NCBI GenBank assembly: GCA_034698045.1
Contig: JAQGAU010000377.1
Span: 1-29,605 of the forward strand
Direction: 5' to 3'
Length of the DNA: 29,605 nucleotides
DNA from: Paramacrobiotus richtersi
Taxonomy: Eukaryota; Tardigrada; Eutardigrada; Parachela; Macrobiotidae
Position numbers and translations under genes: made by a program
The notes under the pieces: model-generated
The model's database searches: none
What the model was told of the DNA's origin: nothing
The model's input: the letters and a program-made list of their open reading frames with translations, nothing else
In this document: positions 10,281-18,829 of the stretch, piece by piece
Position numbering within the stretch: position 1 is the first letter of the stretch
How the letters are laid out: each line of letters opens with the position of its first letter

Positions 10281-11751
10281 TCAGCAAACAACCAGGTTTG
10301 AGAAGCCCCGAGCAACCATCGACCGAAAACTTTGCAGACTAACAGCAAACAACAGAGGATCCAGTACCGGTTGTAAAACAAACAAGGCCGATGCAAAATT
10401 CCTAAACGCCGTCAAATCCCCATGCAGTGAAACGAAGCAGGTGATGGTCCAGTAGGTCATTATGGGTGTCCAGCAAATAAATACGCTGATTGTCAATAGA
10501 GTCAACACCAAAAATGGACGAGCCGACTCCTTTGCTTTGCGGTCTGCAGGAACCACGGTCGATAACTCCACCTAGAAATTATCCTACATTTAACATTACC
10601 AATGAAAAAGCGTGAGTTTTTAATGTCTTTGGCATATCGTGACTTTTTATGGAAATCTAATATTGAAAGATCGATTGATTTGCTATTCAATTATTGTACA
10701 AATCCAATATAGAGATCGAATCAATAGGCTACGCATTTCATTTAATGTATCTTTTCTAGGGACTTGTGCTCTGGAAAAGCATACGAAGCATCCTGCTTAA
10801 TTAAACACAAAAAAACTACGTAAATCGACTGTTACTGTGGTCGTGGACTCTTCTGGAATACGGTCGAATTATAAAAAAAAAGATGTAATGCAACATCTGC
10901 TCAACGGGCATATAAGAAAAAATACCGAGAATTTCATGGTATGAATTACGAACCTTAGTCCGCATGTTGCTGTCCACCTTGTCCTCAATGTGATTGTCTT
11001 TCGAACTCGAACCTCTTCTTGACAAACTATATCGCCCATTCTGTGCGTCTCCAACCTTTCTCCTCTGCGCTTGCTTGTAATACAAAACCGGATACGCCAG
11101 GACAACAAACACAATCGGTCCATCATACACTACACACTGAACAACCGTCGCGTAATTATTAATCTCCGGTATCGCCATATTAAAATCACAACCATACTTT
11201 TCCACATCAACCGGGAATCTTATTCGATCAATCAGGATGAGGGGTAAACAAACAGCATGCACATACACCACATTCCCCAAACACATCAAACATGCCACTT
11301 TCTTGGAATGATACTGCCGGTACGAATGAGGGAACGCGATCGCCCAGATCCGATTAATTGTGATTAGGACGTGGGTGTGCATGGGAACGGCGCAAGAAAC
11401 CCATAACAAATACAGATACAACGTGCAGATGTTGGGTGATAACCACCACCCAGAATAACTAATTCGGATGATTTCTAAAGGGTGTTCGAAAATTGCATAG
11501 AAGACGTTACTGGAGAGTAAGAAAACGATGTAGATTGTGAAGGATGTACGGAGATCTTTGCGGATGATGAAGGCTAAGAGCATGGCGATGTTTAAGGTTA
11601 ATTGGAGGATGCAGAGCACCACGCGGGAGACAGCGGGAAAGTACCATGTTTGAACGATTGGTTGGTGTACCGCTACGGAAACATTGTCTAAAGGTGATGG
11701 CATTGTGCAGTTATCAAAGGTTATCGTACTGTTAATGCTGCAGTCGAACAT
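10281..11751 (-). CDS. rhodopsin-like G-protein-coupled receptor 1 (two exons, 362 aa)
   Basis: Exon 1 11751-10954 (266 codons), intron 10953-10572 (382 bp, phase 0, GTTCGT...TTTCTAG), exon 2 10571-10281. Seven membrane spans are visible: TM1 about 39-63, TM2 70-92, TM3 105-130, TM4 152-172, TM5 200-226, TM6 285-308, TM7 320-345. Class A hallmarks are present. The TM3/ECL2 disulfide pair is likely C109-C188. CWTP in TM6 is at 299-302. DPLLF at 337-341 stands where NPxxY is expected. DRY is replaced by NRI (133-135), followed by WAIAFPHSYR. The extracellular N-terminus has three N-glycosylation sites (NST, NCT, NVS). The ligand is unknown. It is paralogous to the 20192-21255 receptor, with the same intron position. 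Start: the ATG at 11751, the first in frame and just before the glycosylated N-terminus. Near the membrane the third cytoplasmic loop is Ser/Arg-rich (SRRGSSS), a likely kinase target. Confidence 0.88.
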
Positions 11752-11812
11752 GGCAAAAACACTGTCAGATTAAACGAAACAAAGTCGATGCAAGAAGAAA
11801 TGGGTAGTGCGT

Positions 11813-11820
11813 GATATAAA
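11813..11820 (-). promoter_or_regulatory. possible TATA box of receptor 1
   Basis: TTTATATC on the minus strand, about 62 bp upstream of the receptor-1 ATG and immediately downstream (in the gene's sense) of the duplicated 11841-12125 block. The position would give a short 5' UTR of about 30 nt. Inferred from sequence only. Confidence 0.3.
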
Positions 11821-11840
11821 ACTGCAACGACGGTGTGAGA

Positions 11841-12125
11841 TGAGTGGTGACGGTGCAGAGCGGTTTGTTTGTCGTGGGTGTTAAAAACGCACCAAGGAAA
11901 TCAATGGGATGCAATTAATAATCCAGGAATTGAGTGCGTTGTGGATTATTGCTTGTGAAAGGTGGGTGTTTGTTCACCGGTCGATGTGAGAGAATTGTCA
12001 TTTCGTGTCTTGTAGCTCACTGCCGCGGGCTACGGTAAAGGGTATAATTACATTATTGAGTCCTTTCCAGGAGCGAAATTAATTGTTAGTAGTGGTCTCT
12101 CATTCATCAAAAATTAATCTGGATT
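11841..12125 (+). repeat. upstream block of receptor 1, duplicated at 7681-7945
   Basis: Non-coding sequence directly upstream of receptor 1, homologous along its length to 7681-7945 with many substitutions and a few indels. It probably carries promoter-proximal sequence. The orientation relative to the window is the same in both copies. Confidence 0.6.
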
Positions 12126-12197
12126 TTTACTTCGTGCAATCTGAAAATGCATGCAATGGTTGCACGAGCAGCACAGCTGACTTTCCTACTTGATTCT

Positions 12198-12921
12198 TCA
12201 CTGCACTACGTCACTGTACAGCATACAACAGCGGTTTGGCATTGATGTGTTTTTGCACAGGTTGTTTGGGTACCGGCGTTCAACACTGTCCGGTTCTATT
12301 GTGGAAGACGCCGGCGCGACGCACTTGTAGATTGCTTCCGTTATATCAAGCATACAGCTCTTCGGTTGTTTGCCGTGTACTGAATTGACCGGCATACAAA
12401 TGGAATCGATCCGTTCGAGCTAAGAGCATCTTATAATGCCGAAAACAATCGAAGAAAGGGCAACGCCAAGATCCCACCGTCATGCATCCTGTAATCAAAT
12501 TTCTGCTGATCACATAACAGCTGTACTTACAGTAAAGAAGTCCGTACTGAGTGAAGTATATGCCGCTCCGACGCGGCCAAAGTGTGGCATGGCAGGATGA
12601 ACCTTATGTGTACTTATTTCTTGTTGATTAACTTTTGTATGACTTGTTGTTCGTGGATGCAACGACTGGTCTTCAGAGTGGAACGCAGCGGGTACATCAT
12701 TTGCCGCTGGGAGCATTAATTCCGCCGAACGGATGCCTTGTTTGTAAATATGGACGATAATTAGTAGACGAATTTGTGAAATTACCAATAACACACCTCA
12801 GCCGAACCGAATCGCTCGATGGTGCTGGTTCGACGGATGTATGAGGTACACATTTGATACTAATGTGAACTGTCAAGTTGACGATGCGTCTGTATCGACA
12901 GGAGTCCAGCGTTCTCTTGAT
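12198..12921 (-). CDS. candidate cysteine-rich multi-exon gene, 5' end unresolved
   Basis: Three exons fit together: W 12921-12786, X 12706-12531 (or starting at 12736), Y 12419-12198 with stop TGA. W ends in phase 1 at a GTAATT donor. X enters in phase 1 after CTCCCAG or CAAG and ends in phase 0 at a perfect GTAAGT. Y enters in phase 0 after CTCTTAG. Exon W has NLTVHISIKC and a Pro/Ser-rich end. Exon X is hydrophilic and lacks cysteine. Exon Y carries six cysteines (SICMPV, KSCML, YKCVAP, NLCKN, RCC), which suggests an extracellular disulfide-bonded domain. A start codon and signal peptide are not located. A further exon at 13032-12975 (FRNIYLLRGLYKKH) would join in phase 0 over a 53-bp intron. 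No family is recognised. The X donor and the Y frame are the best-supported parts; W is less certain. Confidence 0.4.
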
Positions 12922-13184
12922 CTACCGTCTCCGCCTGTTTGGCATATTATTCACTAGACTGTAAAACAACTAACCTCAGCGTCAGTGATATGCTTTTTGT
13001 AAAGCCCACGCAAAAGGTAAATGTTTCTGAAGCTAAGACATTATTTCGTTGAACTTCTTGGAATTTTTCTGTTCTGTTGATGTGCAGTATGTAGATAATA
13101 ATGATAAATCATTAATTTTCGTCACTCTGCTTCTTGGTGCTCAATAGTTCTTGGTACAAAAACTGCGGGAACTTCGTTTTCCAG

Positions 13185-13781
13185 GGTGACCTTATGGCCG
13201 AATTCATCCTGGAGAACTCGAGGAAACGACCAACTATCTTTCAATGGCGGCACGGGCAAGATGAACCGTTCGAATCTAGTTTGAGCCGGGCTTATGCTAC
13301 AGTATAGCCAGTGACACGTTGCACTTGGAACGACTTGTTTGGCTGCGACGCGACGTCTGTTGCCTGTTTCTGTTTACTGTTGCCCGATTCAAAGGTGAGA
13401 AACAGTAAGCGGAAAATAAACATGCCAGGAAAGATAAATCAATAACCAATTCATACCGGGTTTGTTTGCCAGAACTTTCTTTGGGTTTATTTTATTTATC
13501 CTTGCACTTGACCGTATTCAGTGGTAAGGAACGGTAATGTTATTGCTTTTTTTCAGAACGGGGGGTCTCAGTCGCAGTATCACTTATGGATCTGGCACGA
13601 AAGAAGGAAGGCTCCCGTTCTTCTCAGCATCGACTTAGCGAATGGAACCGGGTTGTCGATCAGCCTTGAGAACAGAAAGATCGCTGCCGTTGTGAAAATG
13701 GCGGAACCTGGTGTGCCTGCTCTGGCGATATGGGATACAGAGAGCGAAGGGATTTTAGAGATCATCGAGATGCCAAGTTAA
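13185..13781 (+). pseudogene. WD/beta-propeller gene remnant with an internal stop
   Basis: Exon a 13185-13394 follows a good acceptor (CTTCGTTTTCCAG) and ends at AAAG/GTGAGA. The 162-bp intron ends in a strong TTTTTTTCAG. Exon b 13557-13781 ends in TAA. Both junctions are phase 0. The encoded sequence shows spaced Trp motifs of WD-type blades: TIFQWRHGQ, TRCTWNDLFGCD, HLWIWHERRK, PALAIWDTESEG. One in-frame TAG (13305-13307) interrupts exon a and would be CAG by one change. No upstream exons were found. It is therefore most likely a decayed fragment of a large WD-repeat protein (cilia-associated types look similar), although an unnoticed splice form is possible. The antisense strand also has short open frames here, which lowers confidence. 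Confidence 0.45.
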
Positions 13782-13885
13782 TTTTACCCATTCTCTAAAC
13801 CAAAATGGACTTCTGGGAGTGGCTGCACCCTAATCACAGCTTGGGCGCGAGTTCCGACACGGTATCTAGTCGGAAATGTCTCTTA

Positions 13886-14920
13886 TGCTAAGCTCATACT
13901 CCATGTTTTAAGGAAATAAAACAGTTTTAAGCGAAAAATGTTTTATAAAGTATGAGCGCTCCTTGTTTTAGCATTACGTCCTTGAAACAAAAAAGTATGA
14001 GCACAAATAAAACATTTTCATTAAAGCATGTTTTAAGACGAAATGAAACATGTTTTAGTAGGGAGGGGCTTTCCTTCCTCTTAGAACATGTTTTAGCAGT
14101 TTGACCAATCACAGTGCTGCCGGATGCTTACCAATTTAAAGGAAAATAAAAAAGAGTGATTCGGTTATGTACAATATGATCATAAGGATGGGTACTTGTA
14201 CACCGAATAAACTGAATACACCGAATACACTGTCAGTTGCACACTTTTCGTAATTATCACAAGTGCATTTTCTACATCGTTAATTAAAGTGTAAAAAATT
14301 TGCTATACTGAACCCTAAAAAAATAAGAATTATGTTGCGGTTATCAGCTTTTATATAGGTACTATAAATTATATTTCATGTTCCATCGATTAATTTCATT
14401 TAACTTGCCATATATTTCAAGACATCGCAGAACATTAACAGCGGTTAGAAACTATGTTTTGGTTTTAGTTAGCTAATTTTAGGCCAAGAACGCAAAAAGA
14501 GGACGTGGCCAACTTCGGCGGGAAATGGCAAAGCAGACTATTTGATAGCTACTGCCTAGCTAGAAGGACTACTGGCTTTTCAGTGTGCATCAAATTAATT
14601 TTCCGTATTCGTATTCTTAACCTAAATTCAGATTTATTTGACCCAGCTAAAAAATAATAATCCTTGATTTTCCCATGTCGGTATTTTAACGTACAGTACT
14701 GTATCTTCTATTGGTAGATCTGGTCTACGGGTGGAGTTATTACTAGGCACGTTTCATCAGTATGACCACGGATCCAGATAAAACTGATTTAAGATTCGCT
14801 CTGAAACATTTGTTTCAGTACGAAAGTTTTATAGGAATGTTTTGCTCTAAAAGTTTTAGAACATGTCTTAAAAAAAATGTTCTATAACTTTGGCTTAGAA
14901 CACGAAGTATGAGCTTAGCA
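13886..14920. mobile_element. 1,035-bp PIF/Harbinger-like non-autonomous element, TTA duplication
   Basis: Inverted ends of about 27-30 bp: TGCTAAGCTCATACTCCATG... on the left, and the reverse complement of the right end gives TGCTAAGCTCATACTTCGTG..., both continuing TGTTYTAAG. TTA flanks both sides (13883-13885 and 14921-14923), the 3-bp target typical of PIF/Harbinger. The interior holds many subterminal ATGTTTTA/AACATGTTTTA motifs on both strands and additional AGTATGAGC copies (about 13950 and 13993), but no transposase. An AATAAA near 13914 could serve the upstream WD remnant. The superfamily is inferred from the TTA duplication. Confidence 0.75.
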
Positions 14921-15336
14921 TTACAACTGGATCTAAACAAATAACATAGGCGATGTTGAAATGCCTTCTATTGTGGTGGCATCGCGAACTACAGTATACT
15001 TTCGTTCTGCCACGTCGCGGTGCTGGATTTACTGTGAACTTGGGACTCAGCTTCCGCTTCTGATGCAAGCCTTGTACTGGAAACGACGCAGTAACAACAA
15101 AGCGTTTATATGATTTGTTGTCCGACTGTAAAAGTTTTGCGAACACAGTTCACTCAGTACTGAACAGTTATACATTAAAAAACAAGAAAAATCTTCCATT
15201 TCTTTGTTTACGTGAACGTGTAATCAAAAACTATCTGAACCGTCGGAGACTTGACCAATACGCGATAACTGTAACTTACTTGTAACCAGAAAAATAACGT
15301 GTAACCCAATCCCAGCATTACACAGATCTTACTCAT
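14895..15336 (-). CDS. small secreted protein / possible prepropeptide, C-terminus inside a transposon
   Basis: Exon 1 15336-15280 encodes a 19-residue signal peptide (MSKICVMLGLGYTLFFWLQ) and ends at a perfect GTAAGT in phase 0. The 154-bp intron ends CTTTTACAG. Exon 2 15125-14895 gives 76 aa and a TAA, 95 aa in total. The mature part is basic and has several multibasic sites (SYKR, HQKRKL, APRRGR) that could be prohormone-convertase sites, releasing peptides such as FVVTASFPVQGLHQ. A cysteine pair follows (YCSSRC), with one more Cys near the end. No C-terminal amidation Gly precedes the first two sites. The last ~8 codons and the stop derive from the Harbinger-like element that ends at 14920, so the original C-terminus was probably different. 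The function is unknown and neuropeptide identity is speculative. Confidence 0.6.
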
Positions 15337-16220
15337 ATTTGCATAATATTATGTCTGTACCACCCAGGCCGACGGTAACACCTGCTGACTAGCTCTTTGA
15401 GGTCTTTTGATTTTTATAGCATTTTTGGTTGGTTTTCGAAATCGAAATTGAGATGAAAGCGCTCACGGTGGGCATCGAACCCGCGCTATACGATCTTTGG
15501 GCGAGATGTACTATTACTAAAAAGCGAATGAGCAGTACGACTAATGACGACCAATAATGACCTCATTACCGCACCGAATGTGACCTTTCGGGCCTTCGGC
15601 CTTCTTTAACCTACTTCCGTGAAAACCTTTTGGATGGTATATTCCTTCGAAAACTAATCAACTGACAACTTCTCGAAGACAATTGTTATCGAAATTTATG
15701 GCATTCCCTTCCGTACAGCGTAATATTATACGGACTTTTGATAGATATATTTCCAGCCTACAACTGACTAAACCGTACAACGGATAAGCTTTAGGTTACT
15801 TAATTTCCGCTGCTGGGATGGGCAAGGTATATGACCTGAAACATCGACGATCTTGCGTGTTGGTGGCGTGTGGTTCACAGTTTCGCTGGTCCGTCGATCG
15901 CATATTTTTGCTTCAAAACCAGTATTTCAAGTACAAAAATGTATTTGCACATAATAAAATTTCGCTAGTTTAAGGAATTTCCTTGCTGTGTCACTGAGTT
16001 AAAGAGATTTTCGTAAACATCCAGATTTGCCATGCGGAGAACATGAACAATGTTTCTCTCCTGCGACAATTGTCTCCCATTGTAAACGTAAGTAAGACGA
16101 GCTTATCAATGAAGGACTCTTCAATCATCTTCAATGGGCAAGAGGCTAAGAGCTATCTATAGGATACCATGCGAGTGTTGTCGATTATCATAAAATAGCA
16201 ATGTAAGCCGGCGGATACAG
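15337..16220. other. intergenic, no protein gene recognised
   Basis: Apart from the tRNA-like sequence at 15461-15533, no coding frame or element boundary could be supported. Confidence 0.4.
15461..15533 (-). pseudogene. degenerate tRNA-like sequence (73 nt)
   Basis: The length is that of a tRNA. The acceptor strands GCTCATT and CGTGAGC pair at five positions plus one wobble. The T arm is GCGGG-TTCGATG-CCCAC with one mismatch and contains a good Pol III B box (GGTTCGATGCC). A 4-bp ATCT/AGAT stem encloses a 7-nt loop, CGCCCAA, but the residue before the putative anticodon (CCC) is G rather than the invariant U. The D arm is poor. This is a decayed tRNA gene or a tRNA-derived SINE head rather than a functional tRNA. 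Confidence 0.5.
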
Positions 16221-16229
16221 TTATTTAAG
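16221..16229 (+). promoter_or_regulatory. possible TATA element upstream of receptor 3
   Basis: TTATTTAAG, a TATA variant, lies about 490 bp before the receptor-3 ATG. If used, the 5' UTR would be about 460 nt or contain an intron. The stretch 16300-16715 is open in one frame but has no ATG. Tentative. Confidence 0.25.
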
Positions 16230-16715
16230 CCCTGGGTGACCTTCATGCATAAGCTACCGGTTAAGCTTGTCTGAAAGGAAGACTTGATTTCCAGTTGATG
16301 TGAAGTCGATTCTGCGGTCGTATTGTGTCTTTCGTCAATCCCATATTCTACTAGATCATCTATTTCCGGTTACATTCCTTGGGACTTTCACGAACAATGG
16401 AACTCATGCAGTGACCGCGTTTTTGGATCCTTGCCGGCGGATTCATGGAACGATCAGCTCACCATTCGAGCTGATTGGTGATTACACAAGCGCGCTCATT
16501 CGTTTTCAGATCAACATTGGATGTCGTGAAACAGCGGAAGCTTCTTGGAGGAACAACATTTTTTGCTTAGATCACTGCAATTTATCATCCCTACAGAACC
16601 CTTGTTTCTTACACAAAAACAGGATATTTTCAGCTGAAGAACAGTGTTTTGGTAAGTCTTGTTTGCCCGGCAACTTTCAGTTGGAATCTAACGACGGGAA
16701 GCCACTGCAGTCGCC

Positions 16716-17845
16716 ATGCTGACGACAAACTCGAGCGCTTCAAATGCTTCATTATCCGAGCTTTTCTTGGTCACATCTGTGTACGCACGAGAAATCAAAA
16801 TCTGGTACATCCTTATGGTCATAGTCAGCCTCATTGGAGCCATAAGTGGACTTTCATTGATCCTCTGCATGGCGGCTTCTCCATCCCGTTCCAAGTCTCA
16901 GTCGCTGTTGCTGAGTCTTTTAGCAATCGCGACCATCCAATGCACAGTCGGTATCCCCCTGTTCAGCTTGTCTGTGGAGGGAACACCATACAGCCAACCT
17001 GTCAATGACCTGTTTTGTTCATGGAGTTTTGGGTTATTCATGTGTTTAACCACGGCGGTGGACTGGGCGGATTTCATGATTAGTTTGAACCGGTTCATTG
17101 CGATATGTTACCCGCACTATTATCGACGTAGCACACAGAAACCAGTCCTGTATCTGATGACCTTGTTACCTATCGTTATCGGGGTAGTCATGTCTGCTTT
17201 GCAGATCGCGGAAATCTCCGGCGTTGTGAAGCGACTGACAGTGTGGCGATCGTGTACGATGATTTATAAAACGACTGCTTGGGCGGGATTGTACACAATG
17301 GTGCCCATAGCGATTCCGTTTCTTTTATCGATACTGTGTTATTTTTGTATCTTTGTTACCATTACTCGTCACCGGCTTGCCAAGGTTGTGACGGAGGACC
17401 GCAAAGTCGAGCGACGGCGACGACAGCGATACCGGAAAACTTATGTTTTTTTCGCTGCTTTCATGATCTACAATGGGTGTATTTTGCCCGGTCCCATCGC
17501 CGGAATATTCTTCCTCCGACAGCTTATTGCAGCGCCTTTTCAGCAGCTGCTACTACGACTTGTTGCGTTATCGGGATTTGCTTCGATACCGGTAAATATC
17601 GAGTGGTTCTAAACTGCGTGTATACTGTGACAATTGTGGCATGTTTTTGTGATTAGGTTATCTACTTATTGCTACGTGCTGAATACCGCCAGCAACTGCA
17701 CAATCTCGGCGAGAAGTTTCTGATGAGATTCACCACGAGATGGTGGAACCATGGACGCATCAGTCCCGCTAGAACCGTTGGTTCAGTCGGAACCGAACTG
17801 GATACATATGTCCGGGAACGCGAGCACACAAGGAATCGAGAATAA
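16716..17845 (+). CDS. rhodopsin-like G-protein-coupled receptor 3 (two exons, 354 aa)
   Basis: Exon 1 16716-17591 (292 codons), intron 17592-17656 (65 bp, phase 0, GTAAAT...GATTAG), exon 2 17657-17845. The short glycosylated N-terminus (NSS, NAS) is followed by seven spans: TM1 about 28-52, TM2 63-86, TM3 101-124, TM4 143-163, TM5 186-213, TM6 232-257, TM7 completed in exon 2. C101 and C180 are the likely TM3/ECL2 disulfide. DRY is replaced by NRF (125-127), then IAICYPHYYRR. The third cytoplasmic loop is strongly basic (EDRKVERRRRQRYRK). TM6 lacks CWxP (MIYNGCILPGP). The TM7 motif is IPVIY, split by the intron after the proline, followed by LLLRAEYRQQL and a charged tail of about 50 residues. 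It belongs to a different subfamily from receptors 1 and 2. The ligand is unknown. Confidence 0.85.
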
Positions 17846-17846
17846 A
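17841..17846 (+). terminator. polyadenylation signal overlapping the receptor-3 stop codon
   Basis: AATAAA overlaps the TAA stop (17843-17845) of receptor 3. If used, the 3' UTR would be only 15-30 nt long. No other AATAAA follows closely. Confidence 0.45.
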
Positions 17847-18355
17847 GAGATTTGTTAAGCCACTTAAGTGCGACCCAACAAAGTCAAATTGATGCTATCT
17901 ATACGATCCCAGCAATGCGTTGGCTCACAAGTCATTTTTCTTTTTGTTCTTAGAAGTTAGTTCCGCGCTTATTCCATTGTCTGCGCGAAGCATTTTAGAC
18001 ATTTTGCGCGTGGAAATATTGTTCGACTGCTAGTGATTCGTGTGAATGTACCGCTATGGATAACATCCACATCGGCCTGATCATGAGTAAATCTGTTAAT
18101 TTATCTCGTAAAGGTTGGTGGTGGTGGTATGGTGATATTTCAATTTCAAAGAATACAGCTTCAGTGAATACAAGAACAGCAAATGCATATAACGCATCTC
18201 GAATTAATGAAAGATCGCGGTTCGTTAACTCTTTGTTTAGCTCAAAGGACAAAAAAGCGCGGATAAAACTATTTCCGTCGGTTGGTCTATGCGTACTAGA
18301 TTATTGCATATCAGTAACCAGGCCCACCCATCTTGAGTCTGTCCATGTTATTTAA

Positions 18356-18829
18356 TCTAGTGTGCGAAGATTTTCGAAAACTGTCTGTACTGAAGGTATG
18401 AGTTACTGCGACAACCTCCGCGAGCTGAAATGGGATTGTGTACAGATGAGAAGAACAAAGCGTTCTTTGGAAATAGTGTATAAGCTTGTGTATGGAAAAA
18501 TCCCCCTTGGCGAGAAACTCTATGTTCGTTTCGACAACGGTATTGCTGCTTCTTTTGTTTCAGGTCGTACTCGGCATCAGGACCGGCTGACGAACGATCA
18601 CCCATGCGGACTGCAAACTGGGCCATCAGAGTCCAACAACAGGAAGGTGCCCGTATCAGAAGGATCGTTTGCACATGAGATGTGCAAATTATGGAATGAA
18701 TTGACATTGCCGAAAGAAGCGTATTTGTCGTTATCACGGTTCCGGGGCGCGTTGAATTTCGTCGATTGGAAAAGCGTTCAGTGGATGCGTTCACATGTTC
18801 ATTCAGATTATTTTGCTTCGTTCTCATGA
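18356..18829 (+). pseudogene. 5'-truncated non-LTR retrotransposon: C-terminal end of the reverse-transcriptase ORF
   Basis: The open frame starts right after a stop (18353-18355) with no genuine start codon and runs 157 codons to TGA. It reads as the region downstream of the catalytic domain in CR1/L2/Jockey-type ORF2 proteins. Markers are LRELKWDCVQMRRTKRSLEI (family pattern LxxLxxxxLxxRRxxxDLxxxYKI), IVYKLVYGKI, FAHEMCKLWNELTLP (family FxxRxxxxWNxLP), and LSRFRGALNF near the end. The YxDD catalytic motif is absent, so this is a dead 3' fragment, as expected for target-primed insertion that stops early. The frame has no internal stop, which suggests modest age. No clear tail repeat is seen after the stop. 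Confidence 0.6.

Noticed and set aside
13122-13423. Minus-strand signal-like start (MFIFRLLFLTFESG) and an exon ending in VFVPRTIEHQEAE, joining the 12198-12921 gene
   Set aside because: It is antisense to the WD-like exon, which has better donor and acceptor sites. The required donors (GTAGCA, GTGACG) are poor. Kept only as an alternative 5' end.
16300-16722. 140-codon plus-strand frame just before receptor 3
   Set aside because: It has no ATG, overlaps the receptor start, and its composition is not convincing. More likely 5' UTR.
18056-18355. Opposing open frames on both strands before the retrotransposon fragment
   Set aside because: Low-complexity, non-protein-like composition and no splice support.
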